Source: Cryobacterium luteum
Lineage (GTDB): Bacteria > Actinomycetota > Actinomycetes > Actinomycetales > Microbacteriaceae
Assembly (NCBI RefSeq): GCF_900110125.1
Contig: NZ_FOCN01000018.1
Location: 1 to 63,107, forward strand
DNA: 63,107 nucleotides
Reading direction: 5' to 3'
The position numbers and the translations under genes are program-made. The notes under the pieces were generated by a model, which ran no database searches, was not told the origin of the DNA, and saw nothing but the letters and a program-made list of their open reading frames with translations. The number at the start of each line of letters is the position of its first letter. The first letter of the stretch is position 1. Of the stretch, positions 1-8,401 are shown one piece after another.

Positions 1-1661
1 AAGTGCAGGTTGGTGGCGGTGGTGGGGCCGCCGAATTGTTTGTCGATGGTGTGGTCGAGGTCGCTGTGCCCGGCGGAGCGGTTGCAGCCGGGGAAGCGGC
101 AGCTTCCGTCGCGCAGGCGGAGGTATTTCTTCAGTGCGGCGGGTACTCGGAAGGGTTCGGCGCTGACGTCGAGGACGATGCCGGTGTGCGGGTGGGTGAG
201 GACGCGCAGGAAGCTCGTTGCGGTGCCGGCCAGCTTGCGGGCGGTTTCGGGGTCGATCGGCCCGTAGCCTTCGAGTTCGCCGGGCTCTTCACTCTTACCC
301 ATCAGGGTGAGCACCGGCACGGTGATGTTGACGTTCGCGGTGAGCCCGGCGCCGAGGCCGCTGCCGGTGACGCCCTGCTGAAGCAGGTCAACGGCCACAT
401 CAGCGCGTAACTGGCTGAGGGTGCGGGGTTCGTCGGGGCCTTGCAGGCTGATGGCGGCGTCGGTGACGCGGGTGTAGACGGCCTGGAGGTCGTCGCCGGC
501 GGCGCGCAGCCACAGGGTGGCCATGCCGTCTTTATCGGGGAAGAACTGCACCCCGCGGTCGGCGAGGCAGCGGGCGCGGCGCACGGTGATGCTGTCGGGG
601 TGGAAACGTTCCCGCAGTTTGCGTGCTTTGCCGTCGAACTGGGCAGGGGTGAGGCGTTTCGCGTGGGGCAGCAGCACCGTTTCGAGGTCGGTGCGGGCGG
701 GCTGGGGGACGGAGCTGAGTTGGTCGAGGACCTGGCGCACGTGGCGCAGCGAGATGTCTCCGGTTCGGAGGGCTGTGAGAGTGTCGGGCCGTTCAGCCAC
801 CAGCACTCGGCTTTGCTGGAGGAGGCCGGAGGCGGTGCCGCCGGGGATGCGGAGCGCGCAGGCGATCTCGGCGACGAGGCCTTGTTGGGCGGCGAAGGTG
901 GCGGCCCAGTCGTGCTCGTGCTGCGGTCCGGCTTGGGGGCGGCCGGTTTCGGCGGTGTTGGTGGTGTAGTCCCACGCTTCGGTGAGTACTTCGGCTTTGC
1001 TGGCTTGGGCCCAGCCGATGAGCTTTTCGAAGTAGAGCACCCGGTCGACGAACTGCGCCTGCCGCCGCTGAAACGGATTCAACCCCTCGAGGGGATCCAA
1101 CTGGTCAGCGCCGGACCGATCAGTGCCGGACCGATCAGTGCCGGACCGATCAGCGCCGGACCGATCAGTGCAGGTCCGGTCAGTGCAGGTCTGGTCATCG
1201 GCGGATGGGTCATCGGTGGCCGGGGCGGAGTGGTGCGGCTCGTCGTTCGTGTCGTGCGTGGTGCGCAGGTACTCGGCGTAGAGGAACTCCTCGCGGAGGT
1301 CGTCGTCGAACCGGTGCTCGGGCGGTACCGCCGCGAACACCTCGGTGAGGTCGAGGCCGGCCGGAAGGGGCGGGCCGTCCGGCATCTCACGCCGATAGAT
1401 CGCCGTGCCGACCGGGTCCGCGCCGACCGGGGCAGCCCGGAACGGCGCGGTAGTGAAGGGTTCAGTGTCGACGTCTTCCAGGGCCTCGTACGGAGCGAAC
1501 TGCCCGAGGCCCTCAGCAATTTCGACCTGCCAGTCTGCCTGGCACTGCGCCCAGAACACCTCGAACTCGGCACGCTCCTCGAGAGTGCTCGGCGGTCGGC
1601 CGTACGCGGCGAAGAACGGATCGGCGCGGCCCGGCTGGGGGGTGTCGCCGCGCTGGCTCAT
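1..1661 (-). CDS. DUF222/HNH endonuclease family protein (13E12 repeat family), 3' end outside window
   Basis: Reading left from an ATG at 1661 gives at least 553 residues. The N-terminus is acidic and low in complexity. The middle is a typical DUF222 region (QRRQAQFVDRVLYFEKL onward). Near the window edge comes an HNH start: RDGSCRFPGCN, then SDLDHTID. This family is abundant and often multicopy in actinobacteria; members are predicted nucleases of unknown role. Between the N-terminal region and DUF222 lies a run of five-residue units ending in DRS or DRT, encoded by a 15-bp tandem repeat. The C-terminus is missing only because the window ends. Family call is firm, function is not known. Confidence 0.9.
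   Translation of the reverse strand, partial: MSQRGDTPQPGRADPFFAAYGRPPSTLEERAEFEVFWAQCQADWQVEIAEGLGQFAPYEALEDVDTEPFTTAPFRAAPVGADPVGTAIYRREMPDGPPLPAGLDLTEVFAAVPPEHRFDDDLREEFLYAEYLRTTHDTNDEPHHSAPATDDPSADDQTCTDRTCTDRSGADRSGTDRSGTDRSGADQLDPLEGLNPFQRRQAQFVDRVLYFEKLIGWAQASKAEVLTEAWDYTTNTAETGRPQAGPQHEHDWAATFAAQQGLVAEIACALRIPGGTASGLLQQSRVLVAERPDTLTALRTGDISLRHVRQVLDQLSSVPQPARTDLETVLLPHAKRLTPAQFDGKARKLRERFHPDSITVRRARCLADRGVQFFPDKDGMATLWLRAAGDDLQAVYTRVTDAAISLQGPDEPRTLSQLRADVAVDLLQQGVTGSGLGAGLTANVNITVPVLTLMGKSEEPGELEGYGPIDPETARKLAGTATSFLRVLTHPHTGIVLDVSAEPFRVPAALKKYLRLRDGSCRFPGCNRSAGHSDLDHTIDKQFGGPTTATNLH
1106..1195. repeat. 15-bp in-frame tandem repeat, six copies, inside the DUF222 gene
   Basis: Six consecutive 15-base units of the form CAGYGCMGGWCYGRT run from 1106 to 1195. 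The first four are nearly identical; the last two have drifted. Two more degenerate units follow (CATCGG...). On the coding strand each unit adds five residues of the (G/C)(A/T)DR(S/T) type. Because the unit is a multiple of three, copy-number change would lengthen or shorten the linker before DUF222 without breaking the frame. Confidence 0.92.
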
Positions 1662-1917
1662 AGAACAAGTGTACCAAACCCACCCCGCGAAAGCGAGGCT
1701 TTCTCAGATCTGTCGGGAATTTTGCCCGAAGCTGCATTCACACGAGCGGCCGCGTTTCGCAGACCCGCTCACTCTGGTCGAGGGTGGTCTCGGCGGGCTC
1801 GACCGACGGAGTGTGTCCGTTCGCAGACTCGCTCCAGCTTCGCCTTGAGCCTGACAAATTTCGCCTCAACTTTGTGTGAGGGGACCTATTCGGGCGCGTT
1901 TGAATGTGCGGCGATTC
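1662..1917. other. intergenic region, no gene seen
   Basis: This stretch lies upstream of the DUF222 gene and downstream of an amidase gene, both on the minus strand. No open frame has credible composition. A six-base stem (GAAAGC/GCTTTC, 1689-1703) lies close to the DUF222 start; its role is unclear. Confidence 0.5.
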
Positions 1918-2736
1918 CTATTCCCGAGGCTGGATGGTGTGACGCCGGTGATCGCGGGAGGGGTTGCGCTCGCGCGTCTGACGTACCAGGTCGGGATCGA
2001 CGACGAGGGTGACCAGATCTGGTGTGCGGCCGAGCTCGGCGAGTACCCGACCGGCCGGATCGGAGAGCAGGCTGTGCCCGATCGAGATGGGTGCACACTG
2101 CGACACGGCGCCGACGAAGTAGGAGTTCTCGATGGCGCGCGCCTGCGCGAGAACCCGCCACTGTTCGGTCTTGTCGGGGCCCGGGACCCACGAGGAGCAG
2201 ACCAGAACCAGGTCGGCGCCGGCATCGGCCAGTTCGCGGCCGAGTTCGGGAAATCGCAGGTCGTAGCAGGTCATCAGGCCGATGCGCATCCGCTCGCCCG
2301 AACGCCCCACCACCTCACACACCACCGGGGTCAGATCGGTCGCCGGGGCGATCCACTCTGACTCTCGAAAGCCATAAGAGTCAAACAGGTGCATCTTGCG
2401 GTATTTGGCTAGCAAGTCTCCGTCGGGACCCAGCACCACAATGGTGTTGTATGGTCGCGCCTCGTGATCGTTGATCTCGACGATTCCTGCCACGAGAGTG
2501 ATGCGAAGCGACCGCACGGTCGCCGCGAGGGCAGCCACAAACTGCCCGGTCACCGGCTGGGCTACCGCAGAGAAAGTCGCATCGACCATTTTCTTCTCGT
2601 ACATGGCGTATTCGGGAAACACGACGAGGTCGGCCCCGTCAGCGGCTGCACGCCGGGCGGCCTGCTGAATCAGCAGTAAATTGCGGTCGACGTCTGCGCC
2701 GGACGCAATCTGGGCGAGGCTGACTCGCACGCTCAC
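1918..2736 (-). CDS. carbon-nitrogen hydrolase (nitrilase superfamily amidase) 1
   Basis: 272 residues, the usual length for the superfamily. The catalytic triad is visible: Glu42 in FPEYAMYE, Lys114 in YRKMHLFD and Cys157 in MTCYDLRFPE. These enzymes hydrolyse amides, carbamoylated amines or nitriles through a cysteine acyl-enzyme in the cytoplasm. The MHLFD and RFPE context resembles omega-amidase and deaminated-glutathione-amidase branches more than true nitrilases, but substrate cannot be read from sequence. Start is a GTG at 2736; a second GTG two codons later is possible. It is the last gene of an apparent minus-strand operon: amidase 2, permease, then this gene 63 bp on. Confidence 0.88.
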   Translation of the reverse strand: MSVRVSLAQIASGADVDRNLLLIQQAARRAAADGADLVVFPEYAMYEKKMVDATFSAVAQPVTGQFVAALAATVRSLRITLVAGIVEINDHEARPYNTIVVLGPDGDLLAKYRKMHLFDSYGFRESEWIAPATDLTPVVCEVVGRSGERMRIGLMTCYDLRFPELGRELADAGADLVLVCSSWVPGPDKTEQWRVLAQARAIENSYFVGAVSQCAPISIGHSLLSDPAGRVLAELGRTPDLVTLVVDPDLVRQTRERNPSRDHRRHTIQPRE

Positions 2737-2799
2737 CCTGCTCTCCGCGTGCCGGTCACGCCCGTCCCGTCAGCCTAAACGACGTCAGCCTAAACTCCG

Positions 2800-4164
2800 T
2801 CAGCGGGTCTCGGTGACGAGAGCTTCGTCATCCGCTTCGACGTAGTCCATTTCGGGCGGCTGACGGCGAAAACCGCGCGTGAGTACGCCGAGCACGATTA
2901 CCCCGACGGCGAGCCAACTCAGGCCGAGAACGATGGCGTTCGCATCGAGGCGGGTGAGGAGGTAGAGCGTGATCAGGCCACCGATCAACGGGATGACGAA
3001 GTAGAACACGGGATTGAGGCGGTTGCCTTCGCGTCGCTGACGCACAAAGTAGAAGATGACGGCCACGTTGACCATGGTGAACGCGACGAAGGCCCCGAAG
3101 TTGATGAACGAGGTCGAGGTGGCGACATCGAGGAAGATCGCGATGAAACCGACCACGCCGATGATGACGAGGTTGAACACCGGTGAGCGAAAGCGCTTGC
3201 TGACCTCGCCGAAGATACGACGCGGGAGCACACCATCGCGGCCCATGGCGAACAGCAGCCGGGAGGCCGCAGCCTGGGCGGCGAGGCCGGAGGCGAACTG
3301 GGCGATGACGAGGCCGGCCAGGAACACGGCCCCGAACACGTTGCCACCGATCTGCATGGCGATATCGAACGCGGCCGAGGACGCGTCGGTGAAGACTCCG
3401 CCCGGACGCACCAGCTGGGTGGTATAGGAGACCAACACGAAGATGGCGCCGCCGATGAGCGCGACCAGCAGGATGGCCCGAGGTACGGTCTTACGCGGGT
3501 TGATGGTCTCCTCGGTAAAGGTGGTGACGGCGTCAAAGCCGAGGAAGGAGTAAGCGGCGATGGCCGCGCCGGCGGTGATTCCCGCGAAGGTGGAGGTGGG
3601 GTTGGCGAACGGCGAGGCGTTGATCAGACCGCCGGCGCCCTGGCTGGCGACGATCGACGCGATCGACAGCGCCACGAAGGCGCCGATGACGAGCACCTGA
3701 AAGGCCATGAGCAGGAAGTTGGCCTTGTCGGCGACCTTGATGCCGAGAATGTTCAGCAGGGTCGTGATCACGACGAAACCGATGATCCAGACCCAGGCGG
3801 GAACGCCGGGAAACTGCGCTTCGAGGTAGGCGGCACCGATGAGCCAGATCACCATGGGCAGAAAGAGATAGTCGAGCAGCACGGCCCAGCCAACCAGAAA
3901 ACCCACCCGGGAGTCGACGGTGCGCCGCACATACGTGTACGCGGAGCCGGCCACCGGGTAGGCGGCGGCCATGCGGCCGTAGCTCGAGGCGGTGAACAGC
4001 ATCGCGACGAGGGCGACGAGGTAGGCGGAGCCGCTCGCACCCCCGGTGGTCTCGGCGACGACGCCGAAGATGCCGAGCACGATCAGTGGTGTCATATAGG
4101 CCAAGCCGAACAAGACGAGAGAGCGCAGGCCGAGGGTGCGCGCGAGAGCGGGGGTGCCGGTCAT
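2800..4164 (-). CDS. APC-superfamily amino acid/amine permease
   Basis: 454 residues with about twelve hydrophobic segments and the APC opening (GLRSLVLFGLAYMTPLIVLGIFG). The conserved SFLGFDAVTTFTEE stretch in the middle is typical of cationic amino acid and polyamine importers of this superfamily. It should be a proton-coupled importer in the cytoplasmic membrane. The start chosen is the ATG at 4164 because it overlaps the stop of the upstream amidase by four bases (ATGA), a sign of translational coupling; a longer frame exists but would run into that gene. Context between two amidases suggests uptake of an amide or amine that they cleave. Exact substrate unknown. Confidence 0.88.
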   Translation of the reverse strand: MTGTPALARTLGLRSLVLFGLAYMTPLIVLGIFGVVAETTGGASGSAYLVALVAMLFTASSYGRMAAAYPVAGSAYTYVRRTVDSRVGFLVGWAVLLDYLFLPMVIWLIGAAYLEAQFPGVPAWVWIIGFVVITTLLNILGIKVADKANFLLMAFQVLVIGAFVALSIASIVASQGAGGLINASPFANPTSTFAGITAGAAIAAYSFLGFDAVTTFTEETINPRKTVPRAILLVALIGGAIFVLVSYTTQLVRPGGVFTDASSAAFDIAMQIGGNVFGAVFLAGLVIAQFASGLAAQAAASRLLFAMGRDGVLPRRIFGEVSKRFRSPVFNLVIIGVVGFIAIFLDVATSTSFINFGAFVAFTMVNVAVIFYFVRQRREGNRLNPVFYFVIPLIGGLITLYLLTRLDANAIVLGLSWLAVGVIVLGVLTRGFRRQPPEMDYVEADDEALVTETR

Positions 4165-5075
4165 GTCAGGAGTTCCGTTTCCAGGAAAGTTTCGGTGAGT
4201 TGTGGCGTCCAGCTCGTCGGGTCGATGCGCCCGGCGTAGAGCGGCAGCTCGAGGGGGGCGTCGGTCGGCAGGAACTGCGCCCACAGCCGGTTCGTTCCAG
4301 CCGTGCCGTGTTCACGTACCCGCGCGACGTGGTCGAGATCGAGGGTGACGGCCAGCGCGACCGTTTCGGTGCCGGTGGATTCGGCCAGGGTGGCCCCTTC
4401 CGGGTCGACGATGAGACTGCGGCCCTCGCCGAGCGGGCCGGCACAGTTCACACTCACCGTGAAGGTCTGGTTGACGATGGAATTGGCCCGGGCCAGTACG
4501 ACTTCCTGGGCACGGTCGGGGGTCGTGGTTTTGACGATGTTGAGCACGACCTCAGCGCCCATCCAGGCCAGGTGCCGCGTCACCTCGGGAAACCAGGCGT
4601 CGTAGCAGATCGACAGCCCGAACCGGCCAATGCCGGGGGCGTCGAACACGACGAAACGGTCGCCGGGTTCGTAGGGCTCGTAGGGACGCCAGGGGAAGAT
4701 CTTGCGATAGCTCGCCACGAGCTCACCCGTTGGAGAGAACACCACGGCCGTATTGAACAGTTCGCCGCCCGGCCCACGTTCACAGATGCTTCCCGGCAGC
4801 AGCCAGACGCCCGCCGCCCGGGCGATCGCCCCGAGCCGGCCGACCAGCTCACCATCCAGCGGCACAGCGGATGCCCGCAGCACGTCGTTGCGCTGCTCCA
4901 GGCTCAGGGCTTCACCCGTTTCGGTACCGAACAGGTGCAGCTCGGGAAAGACGACAAACTGTGCGCCCGGGTCGTCGACGAGAATGTGGTGGAGCTCGCT
5001 CGCGAAGTCGTCCAGCGACGCACCGAGGGCATGTGGCGCGGCCTGGACGGCGATGATGCGCACTGTTCGTGGCAT
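4161..5075 (-). CDS. carbon-nitrogen hydrolase (nitrilase superfamily amidase) 2
   Basis: 304 residues. The triad is Glu45 (FPELHLFG), Lys125 (SYRKIFPW) and Cys157 (ICYDAWFPE). The PYEPYEPGD stretch after the lysine marks a branch different from amidase 1, so the two genes are not recent duplicates. Likely a cytoplasmic amidase. First gene of the amidase-permease-amidase operon, translationally coupled to the permease through an ATGA overlap. Its promoter must lie in the 111 bp shared with the divergent GntR gene, where a perfect palindrome sits at 5122-5134. Nitrogen scavenging from a small amide is the simplest reading; substrate not determinable. Confidence 0.88.
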   Translation of the reverse strand: MPRTVRIIAVQAAPHALGASLDDFASELHHILVDDPGAQFVVFPELHLFGTETGEALSLEQRNDVLRASAVPLDGELVGRLGAIARAAGVWLLPGSICERGPGGELFNTAVVFSPTGELVASYRKIFPWRPYEPYEPGDRFVVFDAPGIGRFGLSICYDAWFPEVTRHLAWMGAEVVLNIVKTTTPDRAQEVVLARANSIVNQTFTVSVNCAGPLGEGRSLIVDPEGATLAESTGTETVALAVTLDLDHVARVREHGTAGTNRLWAQFLPTDAPLELPLYAGRIDPTSWTPQLTETFLETELLT

Positions 5076-5121
5076 GGTGACTCCTTCGATCTGGACAACC
5101 GTGTCTGCAACAAATAAATTA

Positions 5122-5134
5122 GATCATAATGATC
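5122..5134. promoter_or_regulatory. palindromic operator candidate between amidase operon and gntR
   Basis: GATCAT-A-ATGATC is a perfect 6-bp inverted repeat with a one-base centre in an AT-rich patch between divergent genes. The adjacent GntR/FCD regulator is the natural candidate to bind it. Binding is inferred. Confidence 0.55.
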
Positions 5135-5186
5135 ACTTTTGTCTAGTCCATGGTGGTACGCCGGCGCGGGCAGTTACTGTAGGTGC

Positions 5187-5945
5187 GTGATGGTTGACGG
5201 AAATGACACCCACGGGGCGGTGCCCGCCCTCGCCAACCCGGCGGTATCCGGCATCACCCGCTTGAGCGCCACGGACACCGTACGCGCACGCATCGCCCTC
5301 GCCATCGAGCTCGGACTCATGGTGGTGGGGGAGCAACTGCCGTCCGACCACGATGTGGCCGCAGCGCTCGGGGTCAGCGAGATCACGGCCCGCCGGGCCT
5401 TGAAAAGCCTCGCCGATGAAGGGGTGCTGGCCCGCAGGCGCGGACGCACGGGGGGAACTTTTGTGGCCGAGCCTGGGGCATCCGCTTCGGTCGCGTCGAT
5501 CACCGCTTACCTGGCCGATGCCGCCGACGTGCACCGGCTCATTGATGAGCGGGTGCTGCTGGAATGCGCGCTCGTGCACCATGCGGCGTTGAATATTTCG
5601 GCCGGGCAGCTCGACGTGCTCGATGAGGCGGTGGCGCAGGCGGCGACAGCTGAGAATTGGACCGACTACCACGCGGCCGATGCACGATTTCACTTGGGCG
5701 TGGCCGCGGCCAGCGGGCTGGACTGGGCGCTACCGCAGTACGCTGCCGCGCTCAACGCCCTGTATCGGTATTTTCTGCCCTACCCGGTGGATTACCTGCA
5801 CGGCGTCAACCGTGAGCACGCCCGCCTGGTCGCCGCCCTGCGCGAGCACGACCCGGTGGCCGCCGTTGCCATTATTCGGCAGCACGTGTCGGTGCTGCAC
5901 GACTCTATGTTCGTCGGGCTGGCCGCCGGCGACCCGCGTTCCTGA
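5187..5945 (+). CDS. GntR-family (FCD/FadR-type) transcriptional regulator
   Basis: 252 residues from the GTG at 5187. An N-terminal winged helix (about residues 28-95) contains GEQLPSDHDVAAALGVSEITARRALKSLADEGVL. A C-terminal all-helical FCD-type ligand domain follows (FHLGVAAASG around the middle and HARLVAALREHDP near the end). Such regulators sense small organic acids or amines. The start is set by a TANNNT box (TACTGT, 5175-5180) exactly six bases before the GTG, the pattern of a leaderless actinobacterial transcript; the ATG at 5190 is an alternative. It is divergent from the amidase-permease operon and probably represses that operon and itself. Confidence 0.87.
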   Translation: MMVDGNDTHGAVPALANPAVSGITRLSATDTVRARIALAIELGLMVVGEQLPSDHDVAAALGVSEITARRALKSLADEGVLARRRGRTGGTFVAEPGASASVASITAYLADAADVHRLIDERVLLECALVHHAALNISAGQLDVLDEAVAQAATAENWTDYHAADARFHLGVAAASGLDWALPQYAAALNALYRYFLPYPVDYLHGVNREHARLVAALREHDPVAAVAIIRQHVSVLHDSMFVGLAAGDPRS

Positions 5946-5958
5946 CGCGTCGGGCGGC

Positions 5959-6018
5959 AGCGCCAGCTGGCGGTGGGCGCGCCAGCTACAGCTGGAGCGC
6001 CCACCCGTAACTGGCGCG
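5959..6018. terminator. long convergent hairpin between gntR and the 47-residue gene
   Basis: Arms GGTGGGCGCGCCAGCT (5972-5987) and AGCTGGAGCGCCCACC (5990-6005) pair with one mismatch across a two-base loop. A second outer pairing (GCGCCAG near 5960 with CTGGCGC near 6015) lengthens the structure. It lies between convergent genes and has no T-run, so it is probably a bidirectional terminator of the actinobacterial type. Confidence 0.7.
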
Positions 6019-6035
6019 GTGTGTACTGACGGCGC

Positions 6036-6179
6036 CTAGTGGTGGCGCTTGGCGAGCAAATACATGCTCACATTGATCTGCATGAAACGCACGAGCTGAA
6101 CCAGCACGTTGCTGCGTCGCCGCAGCTCTCGTGCGCTCGGCAGCGGCGCGACATCGATGTGGCTTTGGGCGGTGTCCAT
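6036..6179 (-). CDS. 47-residue basic/amphipathic protein downstream of the flavoprotein
   Basis: A short frame (ATG 6179, TAG 6036) encodes 47 residues beginning MDTAQSHIDVAPLPSAREL and ending in RFMQINVSMYLLAKRHH. An excellent ribosome site, AGAAGGAGAAC, stands five bases before the ATG, which is the main reason to accept it. The C-terminal half (about residues 24-44) can form a hydrophobic or amphipathic helix flanked by arginine, lysine and histidine. It starts about 50 bp after the flavoprotein stop on the same strand, so they are probably one transcript. It could be a membrane-docking partner of the flavoprotein. No family recognised. Confidence 0.7.
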   Translation of the reverse strand: MDTAQSHIDVAPLPSARELRRRSNVLVQLVRFMQINVSMYLLAKRHH

Positions 6180-6229
6180 GGTGTTCTCCTTCTAACGACG
6201 TACGAAAAGCGGATGCGGCCTGCCGCCAC

Positions 6230-7690
6230 TCACTCGGGAATGAGGTACCAGAACGGATACGCCTTGGCCTTGTAGAGGAACATCGTGTGCAGCACGCGCT
6301 TGACCCAGTGTGCGGCCAGCCCGATGTCACCCGTCGTCTCGGTCGGGTGGCGACCGGCGGTGGTGGGATGCTTCGAGAAATCGGGCACGATCGGGGACAT
6401 CGACATTGCCGCGGCAGTGCCGGTGAGCAGGCCCGTGCCGGTCGAGGCGATGCACGCGGCCGACATCTCGCCCATCGACGCGGTGTGGGTGGGGGTGGTC
6501 GCGCCGTCAAGGATCATGTCGGAGATGGTCATGGCGACCATCTTGCCCATGGCGCCCGACGGCATGCCGGTGCGGGGCGGTGCCGGAGCGACAGCCACGC
6601 CGCCGGGGGTGGCGTAGGGGCGGGAGATGGCGTGCGGCGGGGCGAACGCGATGCCGACGCCGAAGACGTTGTGAAAACTCGGGTTCTGATAGGTGCGCGG
6701 CCAGTCCTGAGCCGTCCATTCCTCGAACGGCTTCGCAGTGTAGTTGGCGTCGACCCGCATGAAGCCGCTCGGCGCGAACACCACGTCGGTGATGTCGGCA
6801 CCCGAACGGTCGAAAGCTTTGAGGCCCACGCCTCGAAACGGTGGCAGCAGCATGGCGAAGTCGAACGCCTGGGTGTTCTCGGTGCCGTCGATCTGCGTGT
6901 AGTGAATGACTCCGGGGTCGATTTTGGTCACGGCAGCCTGGGTGATGGCCTTCATGTTGCGTTCGCGAAAGAGCGAGTCCATCCAGGTTTCACTCGTGAC
7001 GCGCTGGCCTCCCTGGCTGAAGGTCATGCCGCCCACACCGAAGTCGCCCAGTTCGTGTTCGTTAGTGAGGTAGATGACCTCCGCCTTGTCGCGTACGCCA
7101 GCGGTGCGCAGTTCCTGTTCCACGTTGAAGGCGTATTCGAACGCCGCGCCCTCGCAGGTGCAGGTGCCGTGGCCGACACCGACCACGAGGGTCTGCTCGC
7201 GGCCGGCCTTGAGTGCGTCGATGACGGAGTCGAAGTGTTTGGCGGCTTCGACGGCGTGGCTCGGCGTGCAGACCGAAACGGTGTGCCCGCCCGGGCCAAG
7301 ACCCGGGGTGGCCTCGAAGTTCAGTTTCGGTCCGGTGGCATTCACTAGATAGTCGTAGCGGATGCGCTCGGTCTGGCCGTCCCGCACCGGGTCGGTGTAG
7401 ACGACATCGACGGCGCCCTGAGGGCTGGCCTCATCGCCATCGGGACGAATCGCCACGGCCTTGGCCTGACGAAAATCGATCTTCTTGCGGCGATAGATCG
7501 GAGCGAGCGGAAACACCACCTTATCGGCGCTCATCTTGCCCACACCCATCCAGATGTTAGAAGGGATCCAATTCCACTTCGAGTTGGGAGAGACAACAAT
7601 CACTTCGTGGGCATTGCCCAAACGCTTCTTCAGATAAAGCGCTGCGGTGTGACCGGATACTCCGGCTCCCAGTACGACGACACGTGCCAT
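6230..7690 (-). CDS. FAD-dependent oxidoreductase, sulfide:quinone reductase-like
   Basis: 486 residues. An N-terminal dinucleotide fold opens with VVVLGAGVSGHTAALYL (GxGxxG at residues 8-13). Cysteines at about 141 (VCTPSH), 177 and 179 (HGTCTCEG) could form the redox or persulfide centre typical of sulfide:quinone reductases and flavocytochrome c sulfide dehydrogenase flavoproteins. The C-terminus (WVKRVLHTMFLYKAKAYPFWYLIP) is amphipathic, as in SQRs that dock on the membrane. Start is the ATG at 7690, with AGG six bases upstream; longer frames lack a ribosome site. It is followed by a 47-residue gene and is divergent from an XRE-cupin regulator. Sulfide oxidation is likely, but another quinone-reducing role is possible. 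Confidence 0.78.
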   Translation of the reverse strand: MARVVVLGAGVSGHTAALYLKKRLGNAHEVIVVSPNSKWNWIPSNIWMGVGKMSADKVVFPLAPIYRRKKIDFRQAKAVAIRPDGDEASPQGAVDVVYTDPVRDGQTERIRYDYLVNATGPKLNFEATPGLGPGGHTVSVCTPSHAVEAAKHFDSVIDALKAGREQTLVVGVGHGTCTCEGAAFEYAFNVEQELRTAGVRDKAEVIYLTNEHELGDFGVGGMTFSQGGQRVTSETWMDSLFRERNMKAITQAAVTKIDPGVIHYTQIDGTENTQAFDFAMLLPPFRGVGLKAFDRSGADITDVVFAPSGFMRVDANYTAKPFEEWTAQDWPRTYQNPSFHNVFGVGIAFAPPHAISRPYATPGGVAVAPAPPRTGMPSGAMGKMVAMTISDMILDGATTPTHTASMGEMSAACIASTGTGLLTGTAAAMSMSPIVPDFSKHPTTAGRHPTETTGDIGLAAHWVKRVLHTMFLYKAKAYPFWYLIPE

Positions 7691-7740
7691 TTCAGACCTC
7701 ACTATCTCAGCAACTGCGCTGTTCACCTGACCATACACCT

Positions 7741-7756
7741 ATACCCGACGGGGTAT
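7741..7756. promoter_or_regulatory. inverted repeat ATACCC-N4-GGGTAT upstream of the SQR-like gene
   Basis: ATACCC-GACG-GGGTAT is a perfect 6-bp inverted repeat 50 bp before the flavoprotein start. CsoR/CstR-family repressors of copper or persulfide bind sites of this general form (ATACC...GGTAT). That fits a sulfide-oxidising gene, but no CsoR/CstR gene is in the window. The neighbouring XRE-cupin protein is the other candidate. Confidence 0.55.
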
Positions 7757-7809
7757 TCACCGCTGGTGTGTTCCGTTTTCTGGTGGTGACCGGCCCGTAA
7801 GATTGCACG

Positions 7810-8400
7810 GTGCCTCACTCTGCTGAAAGCCCCGCAACGCCCGGTGCGCTGGAACGAATCATCGCCATCCAGGTGCGCAAGTACCGCACCGAGAGCGGCC
7901 TGTCATCGGCCGATCTTGCCCTGCGTACCGGCCTGTCCAAAGCCATGATTTCCAAGGTCGAGAGCGCGAGCACATCCTGCTCCCTGACCACACTGCAGCG
8001 TCTGGCCGAGGGGCTGAAAGTGCCGGTCACGGCCTTGTTCCGGGGCGCCGACACCGATCGGGACGCCACCTTCACCAAGAGTGGCGAGGGCAGCCTGAGC
8101 GTGCGCAGCGGCACCCAGCACGGCCACGAGTACCGGGTGCTCGGCTCACTCAAGGGCCGCACCGACGCCATCGAACCCACCCTGGTGACGCTCACCGACG
8201 CCTCGGACATCTTTCCGCTGTTTCAGCACGCCGGCACCGAGTTTCTCTACATGCTGACCGGCAAAATGGTCTACGGGCACGGCGCCTACGAGTACACCAT
8301 GGTGCCCGGCGACTCGCTGCTGCTTGACGGCGAGGGCCCGCACGGCCCGTTGCAGCTGCTCGATCTGCCCATCACCTTTCTGGCGATCACGGCCAAATAG
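7810..8400 (+). CDS. XRE-family regulator with C-terminal cupin domain
   Basis: 196 residues. A helix-turn-helix at about residues 15-70 reads LSSADLALRTGLSKAMISKVESASTSCSLTTLQRLAEGLKVPV. A cupin sensor fold occupies about 115-195 (HAGTEFLYMLTGKMVYGHG, then MVPGDSLLLDGEGPHGP). Regulators of this kind often control amine or amino acid catabolism. The GTG start at 7810 follows a TAAGAT box (7798-7803) by six bases, so the mRNA is probably leaderless. It is divergent from the SQR-like gene and runs convergently into the first N-demethylase module with one base between the stops. It is a candidate regulator of that cluster. Confidence 0.85.
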   Translation: MPHSAESPATPGALERIIAIQVRKYRTESGLSSADLALRTGLSKAMISKVESASTSCSLTTLQRLAEGLKVPVTALFRGADTDRDATFTKSGEGSLSVRSGTQHGHEYRVLGSLKGRTDAIEPTLVTLTDASDIFPLFQHAGTEFLYMLTGKMVYGHGAYEYTMVPGDSLLLDGEGPHGPLQLLDLPITFLAITAK

Positions 8401-8401
8401 C

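Noticed and set aside
441..2012. Large plus-strand open frame across the DUF222 gene and the end of amidase 1
   Set aside because: It is the antisense shadow of high-GC genes; its translation is low in complexity and matches nothing, while the minus strand has clear family motifs.
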